Of a DNA stretch of 38,925 bases, positions 1 through 9,050 are shown piece after piece. The stretch is taken from contig JAGXBK010000009.1 in assembly GCA_018971195.1 (NCBI GenBank), forward strand, positions 1 to 38,925, in the 5' to 3' direction. The notes under the pieces are model-generated. The model did not search any database, was not told the origin of the DNA, and worked only from the letters and a program-made list of their open reading frames with translations. The stretch is from Betaproteobacteria bacterium (GTDB lineage: Bacteria > Pseudomonadota > Gammaproteobacteria > Burkholderiales > Casimicrobiaceae). The number at the start of each line of letters is the position of its first letter. Within the stretch, counting starts at the first letter, position 1. A program made the position numbers and the translations under genes.

Positions 1-1319
1 CCCCGCTGCCACCGGAAGTCGTCGCGCAGCTCCAGGCCATGACGATCAACCGCACGCCCGTTGCGGAGCTCGTGCGCGACAGCCTCGAACGCTTGCGCGA
101 CATCCGCGCAAGCGACCTTCCGGCAGACCAGAAGCAGGCGCAGCTCAAGGTCGCGCAGCGCGCCGTCAGCGCCCCGGCTCGCGAGGCCGCCGAGCAGCAG
201 CTGCTGTACGCGCTCTATTCGCCCAACCAGCTTCAGGAGCAACTGGTCTGGTTCTGGATGAACCATTTCTCGGTCTTTCAGTTCAAGGGAATGCTGCGGC
301 CGATGATGGGCGACTATTACACGAGGGTGATCAAGCCGCACGCGCTCGGGCGCTTCCGGGATCTGTTCAGGTCCACGGTCTTCAGCCCGCAGATGCTCAT
401 CTATCTCGACAACGCGCGCAATGCGCGCGGCCACGTCAACGAGAACTACGCGCGCGAGATCATGGAGCTGCACACGCTGGGCGTCGACGCCGGCTATACG
501 CAGCAGGACGTCACCAATCTCGCACGCGTGCTGACCGGGCTCGGCGTGAATCCGCTGGGTCGGCCGCGGCAGATGCGACCCATGCTGCACGGCGGGTTCG
601 AGCACCAGGACCTGGTCGTGTTCAACCCATCGCGTCACGATCCAGACCCGAAAGTGGTGCTCGGGCACACCTTCGCCGGCCACGGACTGGACGAGATCGA
701 CGCGGTGATCGACCTGCTCGCCGCCCATCCTGCCACCGCGCGGCACATCACCACCAAGCTCGCGCAATGCTTCGTGGCTGATCGACCCCCCGCTGCCCTG
801 ATCGACCGGATGGTCGCGGGCTGGACGCGCAGCGAAGGAGATCTCGCGGTCGTGCTCGAGGCAATGTTCACGGCACCCGAATTCGCAGCGTCCCTCGGCA
901 GCATGTTCAAGGATCCGATCCACTACGTCGTCTCATCCGTGCGCCTCGCCTACGAGGGTCGCGTCATCCGAAATGCAGGACCCATGGTGGCTTGGCTGTA
1001 CCGACTGGGCGAGCCGCTGTACGGTCGGCAGACGCCCGACGGCTACCCGGTGGATGCCGGTGCCTGGAACAGTCCGGGGCAGATGACGACGCGATTCGAG
1101 CTGGCGCGAATGATCGGCAGCGGCCCGGCGGGGCTGTTCACGACCGACGTCCCCGGTGCGCGTCCGGTGGCGGCGTTCCCGCAGCTCGCCAACGCATTGT
1201 TCTACGACGCGATCCAGCCAACGCTCGCGCCGGCCACCCGCGAGGCGCTCGCCCAGGCGACGAGCCCGCAGCAATGGAATGCGCTGCTGTTGTCGTCGCC
1301 CGAGTTCATGCACCGCTAA
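1..1319 (+). CDS. DUF1800 family protein, 5' end cut by window edge
   Basis: C-terminal part of a DUF1800 protein. The frame is open from position 3 to the stop at 1319, and the residues before the ATG at 39 (LPPEVVAQLQ) look like coding sequence, so the true start probably lies left of the window. The family signature is clear: a WFWMNHF segment near residue 75 and YAREIMELHTLG followed by YTQQDV near residues 140-160, with an LTG shortly after. DUF1800 proteins have no firmly assigned biochemical role. In many proteobacteria and planctomycetes the gene sits directly before a DUF1501 gene, as here (28 bp gap), which suggests the two products act together outside the cytoplasm. Family call is confident; function is unknown. 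Confidence 0.9.
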   Translation, partial: PLPPEVVAQLQAMTINRTPVAELVRDSLERLRDIRASDLPADQKQAQLKVAQRAVSAPAREAAEQQLLYALYSPNQLQEQLVWFWMNHFSVFQFKGMLRPMMGDYYTRVIKPHALGRFRDLFRSTVFSPQMLIYLDNARNARGHVNENYAREIMELHTLGVDAGYTQQDVTNLARVLTGLGVNPLGRPRQMRPMLHGGFEHQDLVVFNPSRHDPDPKVVLGHTFAGHGLDEIDAVIDLLAAHPATARHITTKLAQCFVADRPPAALIDRMVAGWTRSEGDLAVVLEAMFTAPEFAASLGSMFKDPIHYVVSSVRLAYEGRVIRNAGPMVAWLYRLGEPLYGRQTPDGYPVDAGAWNSPGQMTTRFELARMIGSGPAGLFTTDVPGARPVAAFPQLANALFYDAIQPTLAPATREALAQATSPQQWNALLLSSPEFMHR

Positions 1320-1347
1320 ACCGGGAAGATCCACGAGGAGACTTGCC

Positions 1348-2574
1348 ATGCAACGTCGCCGATTCCTCCGCCTTCTGCCGGCCGCGCCGTTGACCACCGC
1401 CGCCGCCAGGCTGTGGGCGGCCCCGTCGATCCATGAGGAGACGCCGCGGTTCCTGCTGGTGTTCCTGCGCGGCGGCTACGACGCCACCAATTTCCTGGTG
1501 CCCTATGCCAGCGACTTCTACTACGAGAGCAGGCCCGGCATCGCGGTGCCGCGCCCGGGCAGCGGCAACGCCGCAGCGGTTGCGCTGGATGCGGATTGGG
1601 CCCTTCATCCTGCGCTGACCGACACCCTGCTGCCGATGTACCGACAAAAGCAGGCCGCATTCGTGCCATTCGCCGGGACACGGGATATGAGCCGCAGCCA
1701 TTTCGAAACGCAGGATCACATCGAGCTGGGGCAGGGTTCGCGCGCTCGCGATTTTCGCAACGGCTTTCTCAACCGCCTGGCGACCGTGGTCGGAAGCCGG
1801 GCCCAACCCATGGCCTTCACCGCACAGCTACCGCTGAGCCTTCAGGGGCCGGACCGCGTCCCGAACATGGCGATGACCGTTGTCGGCCCCCGGGACGTGG
1901 ACGCGCGCAGCAGCGACCTGATCGCGCAGATGTATCGCGGCACCGACATGGGGCCCGCGGTGCGGGAGGGCTTCGCCGTGGGCAGGGAGGTCGCCGCCGA
2001 CATGCGCGATGCGGCGGCGTCGGGCTACGCGGCGGAGATGGTGGCGGCGAGCCGCGGGGCGACCAACCCGCGCAGCTTCGCCGCGCAGGCCTCGCGCATC
2101 GGCACGCTGATGCGCATGCGGTTCAACATCGGATTCGTCGACATCGGCGGCTGGGACACACACGTCGGCGAAGCGGGTCGCAACGGTTCCGAAGGCCAGC
2201 TTGCGCAACGCCTTGCCGAACTGGGGAGCGGTCTCGCCGCCCTTCCGCACGCGATGGGGCCGGCCTGGAATCAGACCGTAGTCGTGGTCCTGAGCGAATT
2301 CGGCCGCACCTTTCGCGAAAACGGTAACCGCGGGACCGATCATGGGCACGGCACCGTGCATTGGGTGCTGGGCGGCGCCGTGCGCGGTGAGCGCATTGCC
2401 GGCGAACAGCTGCGGATCGCGCCGGACACGCTCAATCAAAACCGCGACTGGCCGGTGCTGACCGACTATCGCGATCTTCTGGGTGGTATCTTCCGGAAGC
2501 AGTGGGGCCTCGGTCCATCGCAGCTCGACATCGTGTTTCCGGGCGCGACGCCGGTGGATCTGCGGCTGGTCTGA
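1348..2574 (+). CDS. DUF1501 family protein with Tat-type signal
   Basis: A 408-residue DUF1501 protein (alkaline-phosphatase/sulfatase-like fold by family). The ATG at 1348 is chosen because GAGGAG lies 7 bp upstream and because it gives an N-terminus with a twin-arginine motif (RRRFLRL) followed by an Ala-rich hydrophobic stretch ending AAP, so export by Tat is likely. Further motifs are FLRGGYDA near residue 40, GGWDTH in the middle, and LSEFGRTFREN followed by DHGHG in the C-terminal third, all typical of the family. It follows the DUF1800 gene closely and is probably co-transcribed with it. Substrate and reaction are not known. Confidence 0.9.
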   Translation: MQRRRFLRLLPAAPLTTAAARLWAAPSIHEETPRFLLVFLRGGYDATNFLVPYASDFYYESRPGIAVPRPGSGNAAAVALDADWALHPALTDTLLPMYRQKQAAFVPFAGTRDMSRSHFETQDHIELGQGSRARDFRNGFLNRLATVVGSRAQPMAFTAQLPLSLQGPDRVPNMAMTVVGPRDVDARSSDLIAQMYRGTDMGPAVREGFAVGREVAADMRDAAASGYAAEMVAASRGATNPRSFAAQASRIGTLMRMRFNIGFVDIGGWDTHVGEAGRNGSEGQLAQRLAELGSGLAALPHAMGPAWNQTVVVVLSEFGRTFRENGNRGTDHGHGTVHWVLGGAVRGERIAGEQLRIAPDTLNQNRDWPVLTDYRDLLGGIFRKQWGLGPSQLDIVFPGATPVDLRLV

Positions 2575-2679
2575 GCGCGGTCGGCTGGGCGATTCGCAGG
2601 AATCCGGGGCGCGGCATTCGCGCGGCCCGACGCCCGCGCGCTCCAGTCGCGCGCCACGCAGCTTCGTTTCGGCGCGCCG

Positions 2680-3636
2680 ATGAACCGATTGAGCGAATCG
2701 CCAAGGCGTCACGATGTCGTGACGATCCCGATCATCTGGGTCGCGGTCGTCCTGTCGATGCTCGTCCACCTCGCCGTGTTGTGGTTCGGGCTGGCACGGC
2801 TGCGCGATCTTGCGAAGGAAGGGCCGGAACCGGGAACATCCAGCGCCCTGGCGGTGGAGCTCGCACCTCGCGCGAGCCGGGACGCGAATACTGCTGGGGC
2901 CGCGCTGCCGCCGACGATCGCATCGCGCGCGGCACCACGCGCGGCCACGGCGCCGCACGCCGCTGCCCGGCCTCCGCGTGCAAGGCCAACGCCATCGCGG
3001 CCGACCTTGTCGAAACGCCGCAGGGAATCCGTGATCGCACTCGACGAGGGCGCCGGGCGGCCCCTGCCTCCCGCCGGGGCGAGCGAAGTCGCGCCCGAGG
3101 CTCCGGTCCGCCCTGCACCTGGTCCCGCCACGATGCCTCCGCCGCCCGCCGAGGACCTGTCGGCCTACATCGAGCGGCAGCGGCGTGCCCGTGGCGAAAC
3201 GACGACACGGCCCGTCGCCGGTGGCACGAACGCGGCCGCGGAGAGCGATCTGGAACGCCGCGACCGGATCGTGGCTGCGAACCTTGGCCTGAACCGAACG
3301 CCGACGTTCGGTCACGACCCGCGGAACGCAGGCGGAATCTTCGAGATCAAGGAATTGAACTACGACGACGCGGAGTTCTGGTTCTTCGGATTCGACAAGG
3401 ACATCGACCGCAACGCCAGGCAATTGATCGAGGTCCGCAGGGGCGACAATCCCGACATCCGGACCGCCGTCGTGCGCAAGATGATCAGCATCATTCGCGA
3501 GAACGTCACCGGCGACTTCCTGTGGGTGTCGCAGCGGCTGGGCCGCCAGGTCAGTCTGTCTGCGCGCCCCGGCGACAACGCGGAGCTCGAGGATTTCATC
3601 ATGCGCGACATCTTCCCCGGGGCCCGCCCGCCGTAA
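2680..3636 (+). CDS. Membrane-anchored TonB-like protein of unknown function
   Basis: 318 residues, not matched to a named family with certainty. Layout: a short cytoplasmic N-terminus, one membrane segment at about residues 15-38, a long Pro/Ala/Arg-rich region of low complexity (about 45-190), and a compact C-terminal domain (about 200-318) with the conserved-looking stretch DDAEFWFFGFDKD. This resembles the architecture of TonB/TolA proteins: N-terminal anchor, periplasm-spanning Pro-rich arm, small C-terminal domain. I see no ExbB/ExbD partner nearby. It starts 105 bp after the DUF1501 gene and could be in the same transcript. A hairpin follows the stop. Function unassigned; the architecture call is inference. 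Confidence 0.7.
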   Translation: MNRLSESPRRHDVVTIPIIWVAVVLSMLVHLAVLWFGLARLRDLAKEGPEPGTSSALAVELAPRASRDANTAGAALPPTIASRAAPRAATAPHAAARPPRARPTPSRPTLSKRRRESVIALDEGAGRPLPPAGASEVAPEAPVRPAPGPATMPPPPAEDLSAYIERQRRARGETTTRPVAGGTNAAAESDLERRDRIVAANLGLNRTPTFGHDPRNAGGIFEIKELNYDDAEFWFFGFDKDIDRNARQLIEVRRGDNPDIRTAVVRKMISIIRENVTGDFLWVSQRLGRQVSLSARPGDNAELEDFIMRDIFPGARPP

Positions 3637-3674
3637 CCTTTCGACCCGGAAATTTCGCGACGGTACCCCCTGGC

Positions 3675-3694
3675 CCGCCGCGGCTGCGCGGCGG
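3675..3694. terminator. GC-rich hairpin, possible terminator
   Basis: A perfect 8-bp stem (CCGCCGCG / CGCGGCGG) with a 4-nt loop, 38 bp after the stop of the TonB-like gene and before the YeiH gene. No T-run follows, so it is at best a weak or Rho-assisted terminator. Confidence 0.4.
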
Positions 3695-3883
3695 CGCGAT
3701 CGACGCCCGGCGAGGAAAGAACGTTGGCCGAAATCCTGACGTATGATAGCCGCGCCGGACGGGGAGTGTCCGGCGATTGGGCACGCTCAGCGCCTTCATG
3801 CCACGCACCGGGCGCGGACCCTGCCACGACATCGATGACATCGCGGGCTCGACATCTAAAACTACAGCCGGAGGACGCAGGTC

Positions 3884-5278
3884 ATGACGACGACTCAGGA
3901 GGCATGGAACGAAAGCGGTGAAGGTAGGAAACCGGAGCCGATGGGCTGGAAAGAGCTGTACCTGAAGGAGGACTGGTGGGCGATCTGGCTCGGCCTGGGC
4001 ATGATGATCGCAGCGATCCTGATATTCCAGGGCGGCGGCAGCGGGCTGTTGAAGGCGCTGGCAATCAATCCCGGCGGCCTCAAGTGGAGCTCCCTGGGCC
4101 AGCTCGGCGCGCATTTCTCCCAGAACGCCAGCCTGTACCTGTACCAGTTCCTGTTCTGGCTGGTGCTGTTCGGGGTCAGCACGGCGATCATGGGCGTGCC
4201 ATCGAGGCAGTTCATTCCGGCGTTCATCGTCCTGTACCTGCTGTCGATCGTGATGTTCGCGATCGCCGGCTGGGCGAACGCGGCGAAGTTCAACCTCGAG
4301 GCGCCGCTGGTCGCGCTGGTCCTCGGGCTGCTCCTCGCCAACGTGTTTCGCCTTCCCAAGTGGATGGACAGCGCGTTTCGGGTCGAATATTTCATCAAGC
4401 TCGGGATCGTGCTGCTCGGGGCGACATTCCCGATCACGCTGGTGCTGACCGCCGGACCGGTGGCGATCGCGCAGGCGACGGCCATCTCGCTCGTGACCTG
4501 CCTCGTGATCTACTTCGTCGCCACGCGCACCTTCGGGCTCGACCGGCGGCTCGCGGCGGTGATCGGCGTCGGCGGCGCGGTTTGCGGCGTGTCCGCATCG
4601 ATGGCGATCGCGGCGTCGGTCAACGCGAAGAAGGAGCATCTGTACACGTCGGTCACGCTGGTCGTCGGGTGGGCGCTGGTCATGATCCTGGTGCTGCCTT
4701 TCGCTTCCAGCGCGATGGGACTCCATCCGGGCGTCGCCGGCGCCTGGATCGGCACCTCGGAGTTCGCCGACGCAGCCGGATTCGCAGCGGCGAGCACCTA
4801 CGGCCACATGGCGGGCAACGAGGACGCGGCAATCAAGGCATTCGTGCTGATGAAGGTCATCGGCCGCGACCTGTGGATCGGCATCTGGTCGATCGTCTGG
4901 GCAGCGATCGCGACCATCGTGTGGGAAAAGAAGGAAACCGGACGCAGGCCGGATGCGCGGGAAATCTGGTGGCGGTTTCCGAAGTTCGTCATCGGCTTCT
5001 TCGCCGCTTCGATGCTCATGACGGCATTCACCGGCAGTTTCAGCCCTGCGGATTTCAACAGCGCGGTGCGGCCCAACCTGCTCCTGCCGCTCGTTTCGCT
5101 ACGCACCTGGGCGTTCATCTTCTGCTTTCTGAGCATCGGACTGACGACGCGCTTCCGCGATTTGCAGGCGGTGGGATGGAAGACCTTCTGGGCCTTCACC
5201 ATCGGCGTCGCGGTGAACGTGACGCTCGGCTACATCCTGTCGGTGCATGTGTTCGGCAGCTACTGGGCGTCGATCTGA
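3884..5278 (+). CDS. YeiH/UPF0324 family putative sulfate exporter
   Basis: 464-residue polytopic membrane protein of the UPF0324 (YeiH, Cons_hypoth698) family. Many hydrophobic segments run from about residue 30 to the C-terminus. Family landmarks include FIKLGIVLLGATFP, the GVGGAVCGVSASMAI loop, and the GTSEFADAAGFAAAS segment followed by a conserved VLMKVIGRDLW. Members are annotated as putative sulfate exporters, but direct evidence is limited. At 464 residues it is longer than the common ~340-residue YeiH form, because of an N-terminal extension with extra membrane segments (about 30-160). The start at 3884 has GGAGG 11 bp upstream. A TATGAT hexamer at 3742-3747 could be its -10 element, though no good -35 is visible. 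Confidence 0.85.
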   Translation: MTTTQEAWNESGEGRKPEPMGWKELYLKEDWWAIWLGLGMMIAAILIFQGGGSGLLKALAINPGGLKWSSLGQLGAHFSQNASLYLYQFLFWLVLFGVSTAIMGVPSRQFIPAFIVLYLLSIVMFAIAGWANAAKFNLEAPLVALVLGLLLANVFRLPKWMDSAFRVEYFIKLGIVLLGATFPITLVLTAGPVAIAQATAISLVTCLVIYFVATRTFGLDRRLAAVIGVGGAVCGVSASMAIAASVNAKKEHLYTSVTLVVGWALVMILVLPFASSAMGLHPGVAGAWIGTSEFADAAGFAAASTYGHMAGNEDAAIKAFVLMKVIGRDLWIGIWSIVWAAIATIVWEKKETGRRPDAREIWWRFPKFVIGFFAASMLMTAFTGSFSPADFNSAVRPNLLLPLVSLRTWAFIFCFLSIGLTTRFRDLQAVGWKTFWAFTIGVAVNVTLGYILSVHVFGSYWASI

Positions 5279-5294
5279 CGCATCCGCTGCACTG

Positions 5295-5525
5295 ATGGGC
5301 GCCACGCAACGGTGCTGCGGCGCGTGCCGGTACTTCACCGGCGCGCCCGCGGCGCTGGAGCGCGCGGTTCCGGGACTCAACATCCTGAGCTCCGCCTATG
5401 GGTCGGTGCGCGGCGACACGGGCCTGTGCGAGCGCCATGATTCGTTCGTCACCGGCAGCACCGCCGCCTGTCCGGCCTTTGCGGACCGCGCGCGGCGCGA
5501 AAGCGGCGCGCCGCAGGACCCGTAG
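5295..5525 (+). CDS. Small Cys-rich protein, possible Fe-S or zinc site
   Basis: 76 residues, beginning at the ATG 16 bp after the YeiH stop; an earlier in-frame ATG (5247) would overlap the YeiH gene and was not chosen. Cysteines at about 7, 8, 11, 45 and 59 form the pattern C-x2-C-x2-F ... G-L-C ... C-x2-F. This spacing is reminiscent of small high-potential-type 4Fe-4S proteins such as the accessory subunits of benzylsuccinate synthase, but that is pattern resemblance only. No signal peptide. It is probably co-transcribed with the YeiH gene. I do not recognise a named family; function unknown. Confidence 0.55.
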   Translation: MGATQRCCGACRYFTGAPAALERAVPGLNILSSAYGSVRGDTGLCERHDSFVTGSTAACPAFADRARRESGAPQDP

Positions 5526-5548
5526 GCGGGCGGCCGCTGTGCGGCGCG

Positions 5549-6010
5549 TCACGCGGCGGCAGGCTTGCCCGCTGCGGCTTGCACCGTGCGGGCCTGCAGG
5601 ATGTCCTCGACGAGCTTCGCGGTCTCGCGCCGCGGTGCGTCGTCGATGAATCCGACGACGCCGAGCGAGCGAAGATGATCGATCAGCGTCGCGTTGCCGC
5701 GCACCTCGGGCGCCAGCGTGACGATGACCGCCGGCGGCTCGACGCGGATGGTCTCGTGTGCGAGCAGCACGCGGTGCAGCTGCATCACGGTCACCCCGTC
5801 CTTCGCCGGCAGGTCGAGCTCCAGCACCAGCAGGTCGAAACGCGTGTACTCCAGCTCCACGAGCGCCGCCTCGCCGTCTGAGGCTTCCATGACGGCGACG
5901 CTCTCCGTCTCGATCATCGTGCGCAGGACATGACGGACATCGCCACGCCGGTGCGCGATCAGCACGCGCGAGCGCGGCCCGGTCGGAAGCGGAATGACGT
6001 TCGAGGTCAT
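5549..6010 (-). CDS. Degenerate response-regulator receiver domain protein
   Basis: 153 residues from the ATG at 6010; the frame stays open upstream to 6130, but the shorter start gives a normal receiver N-terminus. No clear Shine-Dalgarno sequence precedes it. The whole protein is one CheY-like receiver: VLIAHRRGDVR near 16-26, EASDGEAALVELE near 42-54, LLVLELDLPAKDG at 60-72, VIVTLAP at 95-101, GFIDDAP at 120-126. The key phosphorylation residues look lost: the acidic pair after beta-1 is replaced by A-H-R, the aspartate acceptor position holds Glu64, and no Lys occupies the beta-5 position. It probably cannot be phosphorylated in the usual way. No histidine kinase is adjacent and there is no output domain. 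Confidence 0.8.
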   Translation of the reverse strand: MTSNVIPLPTGPRSRVLIAHRRGDVRHVLRTMIETESVAVMEASDGEAALVELEYTRFDLLVLELDLPAKDGVTVMQLHRVLLAHETIRVEPPAVIVTLAPEVRGNATLIDHLRSLGVVGFIDDAPRRETAKLVEDILQARTVQAAAGKPAAA

Positions 6011-6178
6011 CGTTGTTGTTGTGCCGTCCGTGGCGGGCGATACACCACAACTTCGCGTCGCACGTCGTGTGCCCCGTTTGCAGCCCGGCTGCGCCACGAC
6101 CCCCTTTTGGGACGCAATTATTCCCCACATTCGGCCCGGGCGAAACCGAATATTCGCAGCGCGGCTCCGGGCGCGCCG

Positions 6179-8878
6179 TCAGTGCCGGCCCGGCGCCGGA
6201 CCCTGCACGACCTGCACCAGATGCTGGGGTTGCAGGTATCGCTCGAACGCGTGCTGCACCTGCTGCGCGGTCAGGTCGAGGTAGGACTTCGCTGCCACCA
6301 TCGGCTGATCCAGCGGCTCGCCCAGGTAGCTCCAGGTCAGCAGCGAGCGGGCGATGCGGTCGACGCTGGCGACTTCCAGAGGGATCGAACGGATCTGATA
6401 CTGGCGCGCGTTGGTCAGCTCTTTATCGTTGACCGGAGTCTGCTGCATCGCCTTGATGTTCGCGAGCACCAGGGCGTCCGTCGCTGCCACGCGGTCGGGG
6501 TCGCTGCCGTATCGGACGTAGAAGGTCGAGCGCGAGCGGTCGAATTGCATCCCTGATCGCGCATCGTAGGCATAACCATGCCGCACGCGGATGTCCTGCA
6601 TCAGGCGCGAGGCGAAGCCGTTTCCGCCCAGCACGTCGTTGCCGAGCTCGAGTGCGTAGCGATCCGGATTGCGCAGGTCGAGATCCAGCATCTGGCCCAT
6701 CAGCACCTGGTCCTGGGAGGCATAGGGATTGGGCACGACGGTGTAGCCTGGCGGGTTGATCGGCACCTTGGGCGCAATCACGTCGGGTTTCGCGCCGTGC
6801 GCTTTCCAGGCGCCGAAATACCGGGTGACGGTCGCCTTCGCCTGCGCGGGCGAGACATCGCCGACCACGACGATGGTCGTGAGATCGGGGCGGTAAGTGT
6901 CGGCGAGATAGCCGCGGGCGTCGTTCAGCGTGAGGGCGTCGACCGTGGCGGGGGTCGCTTCGCGGAGGTGGGGATCGCCCGCCGGCAGCAGGCCTTGCCG
7001 CAGCGCGCGGAGCATCCTGTATTGCGGCGACTCGAGCTCGCCGGCCAGCGCGCGCGCCAGGATCTGCCGCTGGATCGCGAACGCCTGCTCCGGCAGCGCA
7101 GGGTGCAGCTCGTTGTCCGCCAACAACTGCATTCCACGATCGAAGTCGATGCTCGGCACCGCGAGACTGAAGTCGTCCCCGCCGGACTCGCTGGCCGCGA
7201 TCGCATCCAGCGCCTTGTGGAATGCGCTGCGGTCGAGCGTGGCCGTGCCGTAATCGAACAACGAGGCGAGCAGGCGGCCGACGCCTTCCTGGCCCTTCGG
7301 CTCCTGCAGCCCGGCATCATGATCGACGTGGCCCACGACGGTCACGGTCTTGCTGACAGTCTCCGGCTGCACGATCAGCGTTATCCCGTTTTCGAGCTTC
7401 ATCTGCGTCGGGTCGAGCGTCCAGTGCGGCATCACGAGTCTGCTGAGCGCCTTGGCGGCCCAGTCCGGCAGCGCCACGTCCAGCTTGTCGTCGCCGGCGA
7501 ACGATTCGCTGCCGCCGAAACCCGAACTGTTCGGGGGACGCTTGCCATCCGGATCCGGGGTGAGCACGATGGTGATGCGCCCGTTCGGCCGCAGATATTG
7601 GCGAGCGACGCGATCCACATCGGCTGCCGTCACGCGCTGGATCTGCTCCTCCGCAGCCTCCGGCGAGTCCAGTCCCTGCCAGGCGAGCGCCTGCGACCAT
7701 GCGCTCGCGACGCTGGTCGCGCTGTTCTTGTTGAACTCGAACTGCGCGAGCTCGGAGCGCTTGGCGGCCTCGACCAGGTCGGACGGTACGCCGCGCTCGA
7801 GCAATGCGCCGACCACCCGGTCGAGGCGCGCGCGCGCCCGCTGGGGGTCCCCGCTTTTGGCGAACCCGACCTCGACGATGCCGATGCCGCCGCGCTTGAA
7901 CGGCTGCAGTCCTGCGTCGGCGCTCAGCACCTTGCCTTGGGCTGCCAGCTCGGACAGCGCGCTGCGCGGGTTGTTGAGCACGTCGAGCAGCACCTGCGCC
8001 GCCGCATTGTCCGGGGATTCGAGGCCCGGCATCCGGTAGAGGAACTGCACGGTACCGGTGCCCGCGGGCGTCGTGCGCGCGATGGTCTGGGCCTTGACCG
8101 GCCCGAGGACCACCGGCTTGCGCGAGGGTGTCGGCCGGGACGGGATCGATCCGAACAGCGCCTTGACCTCGGCCAGCGTCGCCTGCGGGTCGACGTCGCC
8201 GACGATCACGTAGATCGCGTTGTTCGGTCGATACCAGGCGTCGTAGAACCGTCGCAATGTCGTCGGCGTGGTCCGGTCGAACGATGGCCGCGTGCCCAGC
8301 GGATCCTCGGCGTAGCCGGTGCCTGCGTACAGGAGATTCTCGGCCTGCTCGAACGCGAGGAAGCCCGGATCCGAGATGTCCCCCGAGACTTCCTGCTCGA
8401 TCGCGCCTTTTTCGAGGCGCCAGTCCTTGTCGGACAGCAGTGCGCCGCGCATGCGTCCTGCCTCGATGCGCAGCGCCAAGTCCAGATAGGCGGCGGGCGC
8501 GGCGAACGAAAACTGGGTCGCGTCGTTGGTGGTGAAGGCGTTGTTGTCGCCCCCCATCTTGCCGGTGATCTCGTTCAGCTGCGCGCCGGTCAGCCCCTTG
8601 CTGTCGCGGAACATCATGTGCTCCAGCGCGTGCGCCGTTCCCGGAAAGCCGGGCGGCGTCTCGTAGCCGCCGGCGAGGTAGGTCATCTGGGTCGTGACCG
8701 TCGGCGCAAGCGTGTCGCGCACGATCACCACGCGCAGGCCGTTGCCGAGCGTGGCGCGCAGCACCCCGCCACCCTGCAGGGGCGCGACGTGCGTGGGAGC
8801 CTCCGCCGCGCCGACATGGTGCGCAACTGCGACCAGTCCCGCCGCGAGCATCAGGCCGAAGGCCAGCTGACCCCTCAT
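6179..8878 (-). CDS. M16 family zinc metallopeptidase, two-domain, exported
   Basis: 899 residues. The ATG at 8878 is chosen because AAGGAG lies just upstream and because it begins with a signal peptide (about 1-24, ending VGAAEA). The N-terminal catalytic half carries the inverted zinc motif HALEH at 83-87, with the third ligand expected at Glu163 (EQEVSGD), the spacing known for pitrilysin/insulinase-type enzymes. The second, non-catalytic half (from about 480) includes RHGYAYDARSG, which corresponds to the substrate-contacting Arg/Tyr segment of the family. Predicted to act in the periplasm on peptides or small proteins. It stands alone between the receiver gene downstream and the gamma-carbonic anhydrase gene upstream, all on the minus strand. 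Confidence 0.92.
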   Translation of the reverse strand: MRGQLAFGLMLAAGLVAVAHHVGAAEAPTHVAPLQGGGVLRATLGNGLRVVIVRDTLAPTVTTQMTYLAGGYETPPGFPGTAHALEHMMFRDSKGLTGAQLNEITGKMGGDNNAFTTNDATQFSFAAPAAYLDLALRIEAGRMRGALLSDKDWRLEKGAIEQEVSGDISDPGFLAFEQAENLLYAGTGYAEDPLGTRPSFDRTTPTTLRRFYDAWYRPNNAIYVIVGDVDPQATLAEVKALFGSIPSRPTPSRKPVVLGPVKAQTIARTTPAGTGTVQFLYRMPGLESPDNAAAQVLLDVLNNPRSALSELAAQGKVLSADAGLQPFKRGGIGIVEVGFAKSGDPQRARARLDRVVGALLERGVPSDLVEAAKRSELAQFEFNKNSATSVASAWSQALAWQGLDSPEAAEEQIQRVTAADVDRVARQYLRPNGRITIVLTPDPDGKRPPNSSGFGGSESFAGDDKLDVALPDWAAKALSRLVMPHWTLDPTQMKLENGITLIVQPETVSKTVTVVGHVDHDAGLQEPKGQEGVGRLLASLFDYGTATLDRSAFHKALDAIAASESGGDDFSLAVPSIDFDRGMQLLADNELHPALPEQAFAIQRQILARALAGELESPQYRMLRALRQGLLPAGDPHLREATPATVDALTLNDARGYLADTYRPDLTTIVVVGDVSPAQAKATVTRYFGAWKAHGAKPDVIAPKVPINPPGYTVVPNPYASQDQVLMGQMLDLDLRNPDRYALELGNDVLGGNGFASRLMQDIRVRHGYAYDARSGMQFDRSRSTFYVRYGSDPDRVAATDALVLANIKAMQQTPVNDKELTNARQYQIRSIPLEVASVDRIARSLLTWSYLGEPLDQPMVAAKSYLDLTAQQVQHAFERYLQPQHLVQVVQGPAPGRH

Positions 8879-9050
8879 ATCGATTTCTCCTTGCGTATCG
8901 GAAGCGCCGGTAGGACACCGGACGCAACCCATCGGTTCACGGCGTGCTTCGACAGCGCTCGTCCGCAGCCGGCGATCGGACAAGCCGGATGACCGGATCG
9001 GCGCTGCTGCGTGCGAAGCAGGCGGCCGGCGCTGCCCGCGCGGTGCCGCA

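Noticed and set aside
6578-8992. 804-codon open frame on the plus strand opposite the M16 gene
   Set aside because: Mirror frame of a well-supported gene in GC-rich DNA; composition is Arg/Ala/Gly/His-rich with no family features.
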